Shown here: positions 36,247 through 44,094 of the stretch, in pieces | Layout: each line of letters starts with the position of its first letter | How positions within the stretch are numbered: position 1 is the stretch's first letter | Assembly (NCBI GenBank): GCA_964521255.1 | Contig: CAZFRM010000010.1 | Span: 105,148-169,147, forward strand | Length of the DNA: 64,000 nt | DNA from: ZC4RG29 sp964521255 | GTDB lineage: Bacteria; Bacteroidota; Bacteroidia; Cytophagales; Cyclobacteriaceae | Direction: 5' to 3' | The notes under the pieces: generated by a model | Seen by the model: only the letters and a program-made list of their open reading frames with translations | The model's database searches: none | What the model was told of the DNA's origin: nothing | Program-made: the position numbers and the translations under genes

Positions 36247-36272
36247 ATCTTGCGCAATCGATTGCGCAAGAT
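36247..36272. promoter_or_regulatory. Perfect 26-bp palindromic operator, LacI-family type
   Basis: A perfect palindrome with core TTGCGCAATCGATTGCGCAA, centred on CG as in LacI/GalR-family operators. It ends 15 bp upstream of the uxaA start codon and about 125 bp upstream of kdgK, so it can control both directions. No regulator gene lies in the window. Binding by a LacI-type (KdgR/UxuR-like) repressor is inferred from the operator style. Confidence 0.8.
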
Positions 36273-36329
36273 AAGGACATTTTTTGTTTATTTGTAACGA
36301 GTTGATCGATATTTTAATAACCATTAATG

Positions 36330-36337
36330 CAAAGGTA
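36330..36337 (-). promoter_or_regulatory. Possible -7 promoter box for uxaA (TACCTTTG on minus strand)
   Basis: Exact match to TAnnTTTG. If used, transcription would start near 36320 and the palindrome at 36247-36272 would lie in the 5' leader, where a bound repressor could block elongation. The -33 part is not convincing. Confidence 0.3.
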
Positions 36338-36397
36338 TTAGATGAGCAAATTCAAATTGATTAAGTTCAGCACTAAATTTCAATTCACTATAAATCT

Positions 36398-37432
36398 ATG
36401 ACTAAAGTAGTAACCTTCGGAGAAATCATGCTCAGACTGGCGACGCCAGAATTTTTACGTTTTTCACAGGCTGACAAATTGGAAGCAACCTATGGCGGAG
36501 GAGAAGCCAACGTGGCAGTATCGCTTGCTAACTATGGAATGGATGCTTACTTCGCTTCCAGCCTTCCTAAAAATGATATTGGCGAGGCAGCCATCGCTAC
36601 ATTAAGAAAGCATAATGTCAAAACAGATTTTATTCACCGCGGAGGCGACCGGGTAGGTATTTATTTTCTTGAAAGCGGAGCAGTGAGCCGCGCCAGCAAA
36701 GTTATCTATGACCGCGCCGGAAGTTCTTTTGCCAAATTAAAGAAAGGCGCTATCGACTGGGACAAAGCTTTTGAAGGCGCCGATTGGTTTCACTGGACAG
36801 GCATTACACCATCCGTTTCAGAAGGCGCTGCCGAAGTTTGTATGGAAGCTTGTGAAGCTGCTGCAAAGAAAGGTATCACCATCTCAACCGACCTTAATTA
36901 TAGAGCAAAACTTTGGAAGTGGGGCAAGACTGCCGGCGAAGTGATGGAAAGCCTTGTAAAGCATTGTGATGTAATTCTCGGAAATGAAGAGGATGCCGAC
37001 ATGGTATTTGGTATCAAGCCTGAAGGAGTAGATGTAACGAAGGGCCACGTGGAAGGAGAAGCGTTTGAATCTGTAGGGAAGCAATTGATGAAGAAATTCC
37101 CGAAAGCAAAAAAAGTTATCATCACGTTGAGGGGATCTATCAGCGCCAGTCATAACACATGGTCTGGTGTGTTGTGGAATGGTAAAAACTTATTCGAAGC
37201 GCCAACGTATCAGATCACACACATTGTGGATCGTGTAGGTGGTGGCGATTCATTTATGGGTGGATTGATCTATGGCTTAATTACATATCCTCAAGATGAT
37301 CAAAAGGCACTCAACTTCGCTGTAGCTGCTTCTTGTCTCAAGCATACTATCAAAGGTGATTTCAACCTGGTTACTGTTGAGGAGGTTGAAAAGCTTATGA
37401 AAGGCGATGCATCTGGTCGAGTATCACGTTAA
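36398..37432 (+). CDS. kdgK: 2-keto-3-deoxygluconate kinase (PfkB family)
   Basis: A 344-residue cytoplasmic sugar kinase that phosphorylates KDG to KDPG. PfkB features: VTFGEIMLRLATPEFLRFSQA and YGGGEANVAVSLANYGMDAYFASSLPKND at the N-terminus (sugar binding), VGIYFLESGAVSRASKVIYDRAGSSFA, ILGNEEDADMVFGI, and the catalytic signature DRVGGGDSFMGGLIYGLI near residue 280 with the base Asp. First gene of kdgK-eda and probably the transporter, divergent from uxaA around a palindromic operator. A single repeat arm (TTGTGTCTTTGTGCCTTCGTGG) lies in the 49-bp spacer before eda. Confidence 0.93.
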   Translation: MTKVVTFGEIMLRLATPEFLRFSQADKLEATYGGGEANVAVSLANYGMDAYFASSLPKNDIGEAAIATLRKHNVKTDFIHRGGDRVGIYFLESGAVSRASKVIYDRAGSSFAKLKKGAIDWDKAFEGADWFHWTGITPSVSEGAAEVCMEACEAAAKKGITISTDLNYRAKLWKWGKTAGEVMESLVKHCDVILGNEEDADMVFGIKPEGVDVTKGHVEGEAFESVGKQLMKKFPKAKKVIITLRGSISASHNTWSGVLWNGKNLFEAPTYQITHIVDRVGGGDSFMGGLIYGLITYPQDDQKALNFAVAASCLKHTIKGDFNLVTVEEVEKLMKGDASGRVSR

Positions 37433-37442
37433 TTATTTTTTT

Positions 37443-37470
37443 CTTGTGTCTTTGTGCCTTCGTGGCGTTA
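37443..37470. repeat. Single arm of a dispersed TTTGTGCC repeat
   Basis: CTTGTGTCTTTGTGCCTTCG followed by TGGCGTTAA resembles the arms inside the fold-back elements at 32741-32882 and 46448-46590. It lies between kdgK and eda without an obvious partner arm. Confidence 0.55.
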
Positions 37471-37481
37471 AAAAATAAATC

Positions 37482-38147
37482 ATGGCAAAATTTTCCAAAC
37501 AACAAGTACTGAGTACTATGAAATCCACCGGCATGATTCCGGTATTTTATCATGCAGATGTAGAGGTGGCCAAAGGAGTGATCGATGCTTCCTATAAAGG
37601 AGGCGTCAGGGTTTTTGAATTTACCAACAGAGGTGGAAATGCCTTTGATGTTTTTACGCAGCTTCTGAAACATATTGAACAATATCCCGATCTGCTTCTC
37701 GGCATAGGTACCATCATGGATAATGCGACCGCAAAGAAATTTATTGATGCAGGCGCACACTTCATCGTTTCACCGATTCTTAAACCAGCGATGGCGGAGG
37801 TTTGTAAACAGCATGATATTTTGTGGATTCCCGGCTGTGCCACACTTACTGAAATTGTTACTGGAAAAGAAGCCGGAGCAGAGGTGATTAAAATATTCCC
37901 TGGCGCTGTATTGGGCCCGGGCTTCGTATCGGCTGTGATGCCAGTAGTCCCTGGTTTACAACTGATGCCCACGGGTGGTGTTGAACCAAATGAAAAAAAT
38001 CTTTCCGGCTGGTTCAAAGCAGGCGTGGTGTGTGTTGGAATGGGTTCACAACTATTCACAAAAGAAATCATGGCCGAAAAGAACTGGCCGTTGCTGGAAA
38101 AGAATGTAGCCGAAACGTTGGAAGTAATTAAAAAGATAAGAGGATAA
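37482..38147 (+). CDS. eda: KDPG / 4-hydroxy-2-oxoglutarate aldolase
   Basis: A 221-residue class I aldolase splitting KDPG into pyruvate and glyceraldehyde-3-phosphate. Typical TIM-barrel blocks: IPVFYHADVEVAKGVIDASYKGGVRVFEFTNRG, GIGTIMDNATAKKFIDAGAHFIVSPIL, WIPGCATLTEI, and the Schiff-base lysine in EVIKIFPGAVLGPGFVSAV (about residue 136), then LMPTGGVEPNEKNLSGWFKAG. It follows kdgK by 49 bp on the same strand and completes the Entner-Doudoroff-like branch of hexuronate use. Confidence 0.94.
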   Translation: MAKFSKQQVLSTMKSTGMIPVFYHADVEVAKGVIDASYKGGVRVFEFTNRGGNAFDVFTQLLKHIEQYPDLLLGIGTIMDNATAKKFIDAGAHFIVSPILKPAMAEVCKQHDILWIPGCATLTEIVTGKEAGAEVIKIFPGAVLGPGFVSAVMPVVPGLQLMPTGGVEPNEKNLSGWFKAGVVCVGMGSQLFTKEIMAEKNWPLLEKNVAETLEVIKKIRG

Positions 38148-38240
38148 TAAATGTCAGGTCATTGGTCATTAGTAGAAAGTATTTTCCCCAATGACTATTG
38201 ACTTTGTTTTAAACCAATCATAAACCTAAACCCATAGACC

Positions 38241-39536
38241 GTGGAGACATTGACTGCCCAAAAAATGACTAACTATCGCTGGACGATTTGTGCGTTGTTA
38301 TTTTTTGCCACTACTATCAACTATATCGACCGGCAAATTCTCTCTTTAATAAAGCCAATTTTAGATGAAGAACTAGGTTGGACAAATGAAGAATTTGGAA
38401 TCGTTAACTCGGCGTTTCAGGGGGCTTATGGTATCGGGTTACTTTTGTTTGGGTGGTTTGTTGACAAATTTGGAACAAAGGTCGGCTATGCGGTTTCCAT
38501 TGCTGCATGGAGTGTTGCGGCAATAGCTCACGCGCTTGTAGGCAGTGTGCGTGGATTTACACTTGCACGTATCGCACTTGGCTTGGGAGAGGGTGGTAAT
38601 TTCCCTTCTGCCATTAAGTCAACAGCACTTTGGTTTCCGAAAAAGGAACGTGCGTTCGCTACAAGCATTTTCAATTCAGGAACTAATGTAGGTGCCATTA
38701 TTGCTCCTGCTCTTGTTCCACCAATTGCACTTTATCTTGGATGGAAGTGGGCTTTTATTTTCGCGGGTATTGCTGGTTTTATCTGGTTGCTATTTTGGTA
38801 TCCGCTGTATAATGTCCCCGAAAAAATCAAGAAATTAAATGAAGCTGAAAGAGAACACATCAACAGCGATGTTGAGGATAAATCAAGTAATGAACAGAAG
38901 AAAGCTTCCTGGTTAAAATTGCTCACTTATCGCCAGACATGGTCGTTCATTGTTGCCAAGTTCATGACCGATCCTGTATGGTGGTTTTTTCTGATCTGGC
39001 TCCCTGATTATTTTAAAAAGACACGCGGGTTAGATATTAAGGACAGTTGGGTTCATCTCGTTACAATTTATTCAATCATCACTGTCCTAAGTATTTTCGG
39101 AGGGTGGATCACTGGCTATCTCGCAAAGCAAGGATGGTCAATTACAAAAGCTCGAAAGACAGGTATGTTCATCTTTGCATTATGCGTCCTTCCCATCTTT
39201 GCAGTTACTTCTGTGGGAGATTGGTCGGCTGTGCTGTTGATATCACTTGCAGGATCTGCTCATCAGGCGTGGTCAGCTAACTTGTTTACAACGGTTTCAG
39301 ATATGTTTCCAAAATATGCGGTTGCGTCTGTGGTAGGACTCGGAGGATTAGCCGGTGCACTGGGAGGAATGTATTTTCCTATTTACTGCGGACAAATGCT
39401 TGACAAGTTCACGGCACAAGGAAATGTAACGGCGGGTTACGCAATTCTTTTTTCAATTTGCGCGTTCGCTTACCTAATAACGTTTGTGATTCATCACTTT
39501 ATAGTTCCAAAGTTTGACCAGGTAAGGCTTGATTGA
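38241..39536 (+). CDS. MFS transporter, ExuT-like hexuronate permease
   Basis: A 431-residue inner-membrane protein with about 12 helices. The N-terminal YRWTICALLFFATTINYIDRQILSLIKPILDEELGWTNEEFG matches the anion:cation symporter (ACS) family, and GLGEGGNFPSAIKSTALWFPKKERAFATSIFNSGTNVG is the family's characteristic stretch for hexuronate and glucarate permeases. It starts at GTG 38241; ATG 38265 is an alternative. Located after kdgK-eda with a 93-bp spacer, it probably imports galacturonate or glucuronate. Specificity is inferred from neighbours. Confidence 0.9.
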   Translation: METLTAQKMTNYRWTICALLFFATTINYIDRQILSLIKPILDEELGWTNEEFGIVNSAFQGAYGIGLLLFGWFVDKFGTKVGYAVSIAAWSVAAIAHALVGSVRGFTLARIALGLGEGGNFPSAIKSTALWFPKKERAFATSIFNSGTNVGAIIAPALVPPIALYLGWKWAFIFAGIAGFIWLLFWYPLYNVPEKIKKLNEAEREHINSDVEDKSSNEQKKASWLKLLTYRQTWSFIVAKFMTDPVWWFFLIWLPDYFKKTRGLDIKDSWVHLVTIYSIITVLSIFGGWITGYLAKQGWSITKARKTGMFIFALCVLPIFAVTSVGDWSAVLLISLAGSAHQAWSANLFTTVSDMFPKYAVASVVGLGGLAGALGGMYFPIYCGQMLDKFTAQGNVTAGYAILFSICAFAYLITFVIHHFIVPKFDQVRLD

Positions 39537-39546
39537 TCTTCGGAAC

Positions 39547-39765
39547 TCAGAAGTTTTGTTTTGTCAGTTTGCCCGCAATTGTTATAACAATACCGGCCAC
39601 AATTAATATGCTACCCGTAGCGGGGACCCAATAAATTGGTGCTCGTTCCTTACTTATTGTTACCGAATTGAAAGATGAAGCTTTCTTAAGCTTAGCAATT
39701 TGAAATCCGGCCAAAATGGTAACGGAAAGACCAAATAGTAAAAGAAATATGCCTAATGCTTTCAT
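39547..39765 (-). CDS. Small two-helix membrane protein (DUF3185-like)
   Basis: A 72-residue protein with two hydrophobic segments (residues 3-25 and 47-66: WVPATGSILIVAGIVITIAG) joined by a short charged loop. It resembles the DUF3185 group of small inner-membrane proteins of unknown role. Convergent with the MFS transporter gene, 10 bp away. Tiny but with a clear start and a strong membrane pattern, so probably genuine. Confidence 0.7.
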   Translation of the reverse strand: MKALGIFLLLFGLSVTILAGFQIAKLKKASSFNSVTISKERAPIYWVPATGSILIVAGIVITIAGKLTKQNF

Positions 39766-39913
39766 AAGAAACGTGGTTTGTTATATCCACTAAAACCCAA
39801 ATTCTTTGCCATCATTTTTGTATATGAAATTCAGGTATTTGAGAAATCATTTGGGTATTTTTCTGCACATAAATTCCCCAAATAGTTGAATGATTTCTTA
39901 ACTATTAAGATAT

Positions 39914-40222
39914 ATGGTGTTTCGAAGGAAGAACAGACAAAATGAAATTGAAATTCAACCTGAAGATGTTGAGTTGATCATGGGCAAGAATTATCCATCG
40001 TTACAATCTATTTTGAAGTCAGTGTTTTGTGCCCAATGTTCTGATCAAACTGCGATTGAGAATTATAAAATTTACCTCGATGATACAAATGATATAATAT
40101 TCGATGGCCATTGTTCCAGGTGCAAGGGTTCCGTATCACGCTATGTTGAAACAGGAGAATCATCATCATCATCTGAAGTTGCCATGCACATTCGCGCGAT
40201 AAAGAAAATAAACTTAAAATGA
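39914..40222 (+). CDS. Small zinc-ribbon-like protein coupled to BNR_4 gene
   Basis: A 102-residue cytoplasmic protein I do not recognise. Two Cys pairs (FCAQCSDQ near residue 40 and HCSRCKGS near 62) would form a zinc ribbon, and the first part (EIEIQPEDVELIMGKNYPSLQSILKSV) looks like a helix-forming partner. Its stop overlaps the start of the following exported protein by 4 bp (ATGA), so the two are translationally coupled, which is odd for a cytoplasmic zinc protein and a secreted propeller. Function unknown. Confidence 0.65.
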   Translation: MVFRRKNRQNEIEIQPEDVELIMGKNYPSLQSILKSVFCAQCSDQTAIENYKIYLDDTNDIIFDGHCSRCKGSVSRYVETGESSSSSEVAMHIRAIKKINLK

Positions 40223-41493
40223 GATATCTCCTTCTTCCTTTCATCGTATTATTATCAAATGTTTGCTTTGCGCAAAGTTATGTTGGCGATGGTTGGGCGA
40301 AGACCTCAGTTAATGCTGTTGTCTTTCGAAAGAATTCAGTTGTTACACATAACAACATCCAATATGTTTCCTATTACGATTCGTCAGGTCATGTCGTACT
40401 GGCTAAGCGCAATCTTCCGGATGGCGCATGGACGGTTCAGCAAACCGGGTACAAGGGTAATGTATTGGATGCCCACAACTCAATAAGCATGATGGTGGAT
40501 GGTGATGGATATCTTCACCTGGCGTGGGATCATCATAACAACCCGCTTAACTATTGCAAAAGTGTTAAGCCTGGTTCCCTGGAATTGACTTCAAAACTCA
40601 CGATGGTTGGTAATGAAGAAAATGAAATCACGTATCCCGAATTCCATAAGTTGCCTTCCGGCGATTTGATTTTTTTATATCGCAGTGGTGAATCGGGGAG
40701 AGGAAATTTAATGATGAACCGGTATGACGTTAAATTAAAAAAGTGGTTCAGAGTTCAGGAGAATCTTATCGATGGAGAAGGTGAACGTAATGCCTACTGG
40801 CAATTTTGTACGGACAAGCAAGGCACCCTTCATCTTTCATGGGTGTGGCGCGAGACACCCGATGTATCAACAAATCATGATCTGTGTTATGCCCGTTCAA
40901 AGGATAATGGTAAAACATGGGAGAACTCAAAGGGAGAGAAATACAGGTTGCCCATAACTTCCAAGAGCGCCGAATATGCATTCTATATTCCACAGTCATG
41001 TGATCTGATCAACCAGACATCGATATATGCTGATGAAATAGGCAATCCTTTTATTGCCACTTATTGGAGAGAACAAAGTTCATCCATTCCGCAGTATCAA
41101 CTGGTATATCATGATGGAACGAAATGGCAACACGAACAGGTTGGCGAAAGGAAAACCTCGTTCTCTTTGGCTGGAAGCGGAACAAAAAAGATTCCTATCT
41201 CACGGCCACAAGTTGTTATTGACGGAACCACAATAGTCGTTGTCTTTCGTGATGCGGAAAGAGGGAGCAAGGTTTCAATGGCCGTTAAGAAATTAACCCA
41301 GGCTGGATGGCGATATGAAGATATTACCGATTATTCGGTTGAGGACTGGGAACCGTCGTATGATACAGAACTTTGGAAGGAGAAGAAGCAATTGCACTTA
41401 TTTGTTCAATCTGTTGGCCAGGGAGATGGCGAAACAACAGAAGAAAAAAAGCCCCAGCCAGTTTATATTCTGCCTGTTGATATTTTAAGGTAA
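40219..41493 (+). CDS. BNR_4 repeat beta-propeller protein (possible polysaccharide lyase)
   Basis: A 424-residue exported protein with a signal peptide (MRYLLLPFIVLLSNVCFAQ). The BNR_4 family pattern is visible: VVFRKNSVVTHNNIQYVSYYDSSGHVVLAKRNL, DAHNSISMMVDGDGYLHLAWDHHNNPLNYCKS, YPEFHKLPSGDLIFLYRSGESGRGNL, and YWQFCTDKQGTLHLSWVWRETPDVSTNHDLCYARSKDNGKTW. This type of seven-bladed propeller is found in ulvan-type polysaccharide lyases (PL24-like) and in uncharacterised relatives. The setting between hexuronate and arabinose genes fits a uronate-cleaving enzyme acting in the periplasm, but activity is inferred. Confidence 0.8.
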   Translation: MRYLLLPFIVLLSNVCFAQSYVGDGWAKTSVNAVVFRKNSVVTHNNIQYVSYYDSSGHVVLAKRNLPDGAWTVQQTGYKGNVLDAHNSISMMVDGDGYLHLAWDHHNNPLNYCKSVKPGSLELTSKLTMVGNEENEITYPEFHKLPSGDLIFLYRSGESGRGNLMMNRYDVKLKKWFRVQENLIDGEGERNAYWQFCTDKQGTLHLSWVWRETPDVSTNHDLCYARSKDNGKTWENSKGEKYRLPITSKSAEYAFYIPQSCDLINQTSIYADEIGNPFIATYWREQSSSIPQYQLVYHDGTKWQHEQVGERKTSFSLAGSGTKKIPISRPQVVIDGTTIVVVFRDAERGSKVSMAVKKLTQAGWRYEDITDYSVEDWEPSYDTELWKEKKQLHLFVQSVGQGDGETTEEKKPQPVYILPVDILR

Positions 41494-41630
41494 TCCAGAA
41501 GTAGTCCTTAAAAGAAGAAAGCAGCCTTGAATCAAACTCTTTTAATGTTGCGTAAATTTATAAATGTAATTACTACACATATTGTAAAAAGTTTTTAAAT
41601 TGCTCCCTGAAAACGATTGAATAGAAATTT

Positions 41631-43322
41631 ATGGCTTCATTCGTAATTGGGGTAGACTACGGAACAGATTCCGTTCGCTCTGTAATTGTCCAGACCGATA
41701 ATGGTCAGGAACTAGCATCCTCTGTATTTTATTATCCACGATGGAGGGATGGCCTTTACTGCAACCCGGAAAAAAATCAATTCAGACAACATCCGCTCGA
41801 CTATGTTGAGGGTATTGAAGCAACAATCAAAGATTGCGTAAAACAAGCAGGGTCTTCGATAGTATCTTCCATTAAAGGCATTGCCATTGATACTACCGGT
41901 TCTTCTCCTGTCGGTGTTGATAAAACGGGAACTCCCCTGGCGCTTACCAAAGGATTTGAAGAGAATCCTAATGCCATGTTTGTATTATGGAAGGATCATA
42001 CATCCACCAGGGAAGCAGGAGAGATCAATGCGCATGCTGAGAAATTCGATATTAACTACCTACAATTCGTAGGCGGCATTTATTCTTCGGAGTGGTTCTG
42101 GGCAAAGCTACTTCATATTTTGCGGGAAGATAAGCAAGTGAGAAATGCGTGTTACTCATGGGTTGAGCATTGCGATTGGATTCCATTTTTATTGACAGGA
42201 GGGAAGGATGTTCATCAAATGAAACGAGGTGTTTGTTCAGCTGGGCACAAAGCATTGTGGGCAGAAGAATTTGGTGGATTACCTCCTAACAATTTCTTTG
42301 CTTCTCTTGACCCCCTGTTGGATGGATTTACTTCACGATTATTCAAAAATACATTTACATCAGATAAGCCTGCCGGTACATTAAGTGCTGAATGGTCACA
42401 ACGTCTCGGCCTCTCAACACAAGTGGTGGTTGGTGTTGGAGCCTTTGATGCGCATATGGGGGCAGTTGGCGGCCAGATAGAGCCCTATCATCTAAGTAAG
42501 GTAATGGGAACTTCTACATGCGATATGCTCGTGGCACCCGTACAAGATATAGAAGGTAAATTGGTGAAAGGAATTTGCGGGCAAGTAAATGGTTCTATTA
42601 TTCCTGGAATGATAGGATTGGAAGCCGGACAATCTGCATTCGGCGACACCTATGCTTGGTTTAAGAACGTGCTGGCGTGGCCGATACAAAATTTATTATT
42701 GTCGTCGTCCGCTATTGATCAGGCAACAAAAGAAAAATTGAAAGGAGAATTGCTTGATAAGATGATTCCGGAATTGACACGACAGGCGATGGCTCTGCCA
42801 ATCGATGAAAAAAGTGAATTGGCAATTGATTGGTTAAACGGTCGAAGAACTCCGGATGCAAACCAGTTATTAAAAGGCGCATTGACCGGACTAAACCTCG
42901 GAAGCAATGCACCTCACCTTTTCAAAGCCTGGGTGGAAGCGACTTGCTTTGGAGCGAAAGCAATTGTTGATCGCTTTAATAAAGAAGGTGTTCCGGTTAA
43001 AGGACTAATTGGACTTGGAGGTGTGGCGAAGAAATCGCCTTACATTATGCAGGTCATGGCAGATGTCATGAACATGCCCATTCGAATTCATAAATCAGAA
43101 CAAACTTGTGCTGCCGGTGCAGCGATGTTTGCAGCTACAGCCGCCGGCGTTTATTCGCGCGTGGAAGATGCTATGAATGCTATGGGCCAGGGATTTGACG
43201 CTGTTTATCAGCCGAACAAATCATTGGTAAATGTCTATGCGCAACGCTATAAGAAGTATCAATCGCTTTGTTCTTTTTTTGAAAAACAAGCAGCGACAGC
43301 CATTTCTGAATACGCAGTATAA
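41631..43322 (+). CDS. araB: Ribulokinase
   Basis: A 563-residue FGGY-family kinase that phosphorylates L-ribulose. ATP/sugar blocks: GVDYGTDSVRSVIVQTDNG (residues 6-24), GIAIDTTGSSPVGVD, LWKDHTSTREAGEIN, FDAHMGAVGGQIEPYHLSKVMGTSTCDML, and the C-terminal adenosine motif LIGLGGVAKKSPYIMQVMADVMNMPI. Length is usual for bacterial AraB. First gene of the araB-araD-araA cluster (26 and 38 bp spacers), so an operon. No arabinose transporter or AraR-type regulator is adjacent. Confidence 0.95.
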   Translation: MASFVIGVDYGTDSVRSVIVQTDNGQELASSVFYYPRWRDGLYCNPEKNQFRQHPLDYVEGIEATIKDCVKQAGSSIVSSIKGIAIDTTGSSPVGVDKTGTPLALTKGFEENPNAMFVLWKDHTSTREAGEINAHAEKFDINYLQFVGGIYSSEWFWAKLLHILREDKQVRNACYSWVEHCDWIPFLLTGGKDVHQMKRGVCSAGHKALWAEEFGGLPPNNFFASLDPLLDGFTSRLFKNTFTSDKPAGTLSAEWSQRLGLSTQVVVGVGAFDAHMGAVGGQIEPYHLSKVMGTSTCDMLVAPVQDIEGKLVKGICGQVNGSIIPGMIGLEAGQSAFGDTYAWFKNVLAWPIQNLLLSSSAIDQATKEKLKGELLDKMIPELTRQAMALPIDEKSELAIDWLNGRRTPDANQLLKGALTGLNLGSNAPHLFKAWVEATCFGAKAIVDRFNKEGVPVKGLIGLGGVAKKSPYIMQVMADVMNMPIRIHKSEQTCAAGAAMFAATAAGVYSRVEDAMNAMGQGFDAVYQPNKSLVNVYAQRYKKYQSLCSFFEKQAATAISEYAV

Positions 43323-43348
43323 AAGATTAATTCATTTGAAAATTTTTC

Positions 43349-44053
43349 ATGAGCCAATTCGATCATATTAAACAGTCGGCATATGCTGCGAACATGCAAC
43401 TTCCGAAACTGGGATTGGTACTTTTTACATTTGGTAATGTAAGTGCTGTTGATCGTCAGGCCGGTGTTTTTGCTATTAAGCCCAGCGGTGTTCCTTATGA
43501 TGATCTTACACCGGATAAAATCGTCATTGTAGATTTTGAGGGGAAGATTGTTGAAGGAAAACTTCGCCCTTCATCGGATACAAAGACGCATGCAGTTTTG
43601 TATAAGCATTGGGAGAAGATCGGTGGCATCGTCCATACACACTCTACCTATGCAACAGCATGGGCGCAATCACAACGTGATATTCCAATTTACGGAACCA
43701 CGCACGCCGATCATAACACCGTTGATATTCCATGTGCAGCTCCCATGAGTGATGATATGATCCAGGGAGATTATGAATATGAAACTGGTTTTCAAATTCT
43801 GAATTGTCTGAATGAACGCAACATGAGCTACGAAGAAGTAGAAATGATCCTTGTGGGAAATCATGCACCTTTTACCTGGGGGAAAACACCAGAGAAAGCT
43901 GTTTACAATAGCGCAGTTCTTGAATCCATCGCGGAGATGGCTTACTTGACGGAAAAAATAAATCCCCATGCACCCCGGCTCAAAGATTCACTGATCAAAA
44001 AACACTTTGAACGAAAACACGGTCCCGACTCATACTACGGACAGAACGATTAA
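43349..44053 (+). CDS. araD: L-ribulose-5-phosphate 4-epimerase
   Basis: A 234-residue class II aldolase/epimerase that makes D-xylulose-5-phosphate. Zinc ligands are in GGIVHTHSTYATAWAQ (about residue 93) and YGTTHADHNTVDIPCA; the phosphate loop is FTFGNVSAVDRQAGVFAIKPSGVPYD; the conserved NHAPFTWGKTPEKAVYNS follows near 170. Second gene in the arabinose operon, followed by short AACTGATAAC repeats before araA. Confidence 0.95.
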   Translation: MSQFDHIKQSAYAANMQLPKLGLVLFTFGNVSAVDRQAGVFAIKPSGVPYDDLTPDKIVIVDFEGKIVEGKLRPSSDTKTHAVLYKHWEKIGGIVHTHSTYATAWAQSQRDIPIYGTTHADHNTVDIPCAAPMSDDMIQGDYEYETGFQILNCLNERNMSYEEVEMILVGNHAPFTWGKTPEKAVYNSAVLESIAEMAYLTEKINPHAPRLKDSLIKKHFERKHGPDSYYGQND

Positions 44054-44094
44054 CTGATAACAATTAACTGATAACTGATAACGATTAACTAATG
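44048..44094. repeat. Short degenerate TAACTGATAAC repeat
   Basis: Three to four imperfect copies of a TTAACTGATAAC unit fill the spacer between araD and araA, ending at the araA start codon. It is too short to support a particular role. Confidence 0.6.

Noticed and set aside
36232..36324. N-terminal extension of uxaA
   Set aside because: It would translate the operator palindrome and adds nothing seen in UxaA proteins; the SAF domain begins right after ATG 36231.
38155..38205. GGTCATT/AATGACT inverted words before the hexuronate permease, considered a terminator or operator
   Set aside because: The pairing is imperfect and looks like a low-complexity word repeat.
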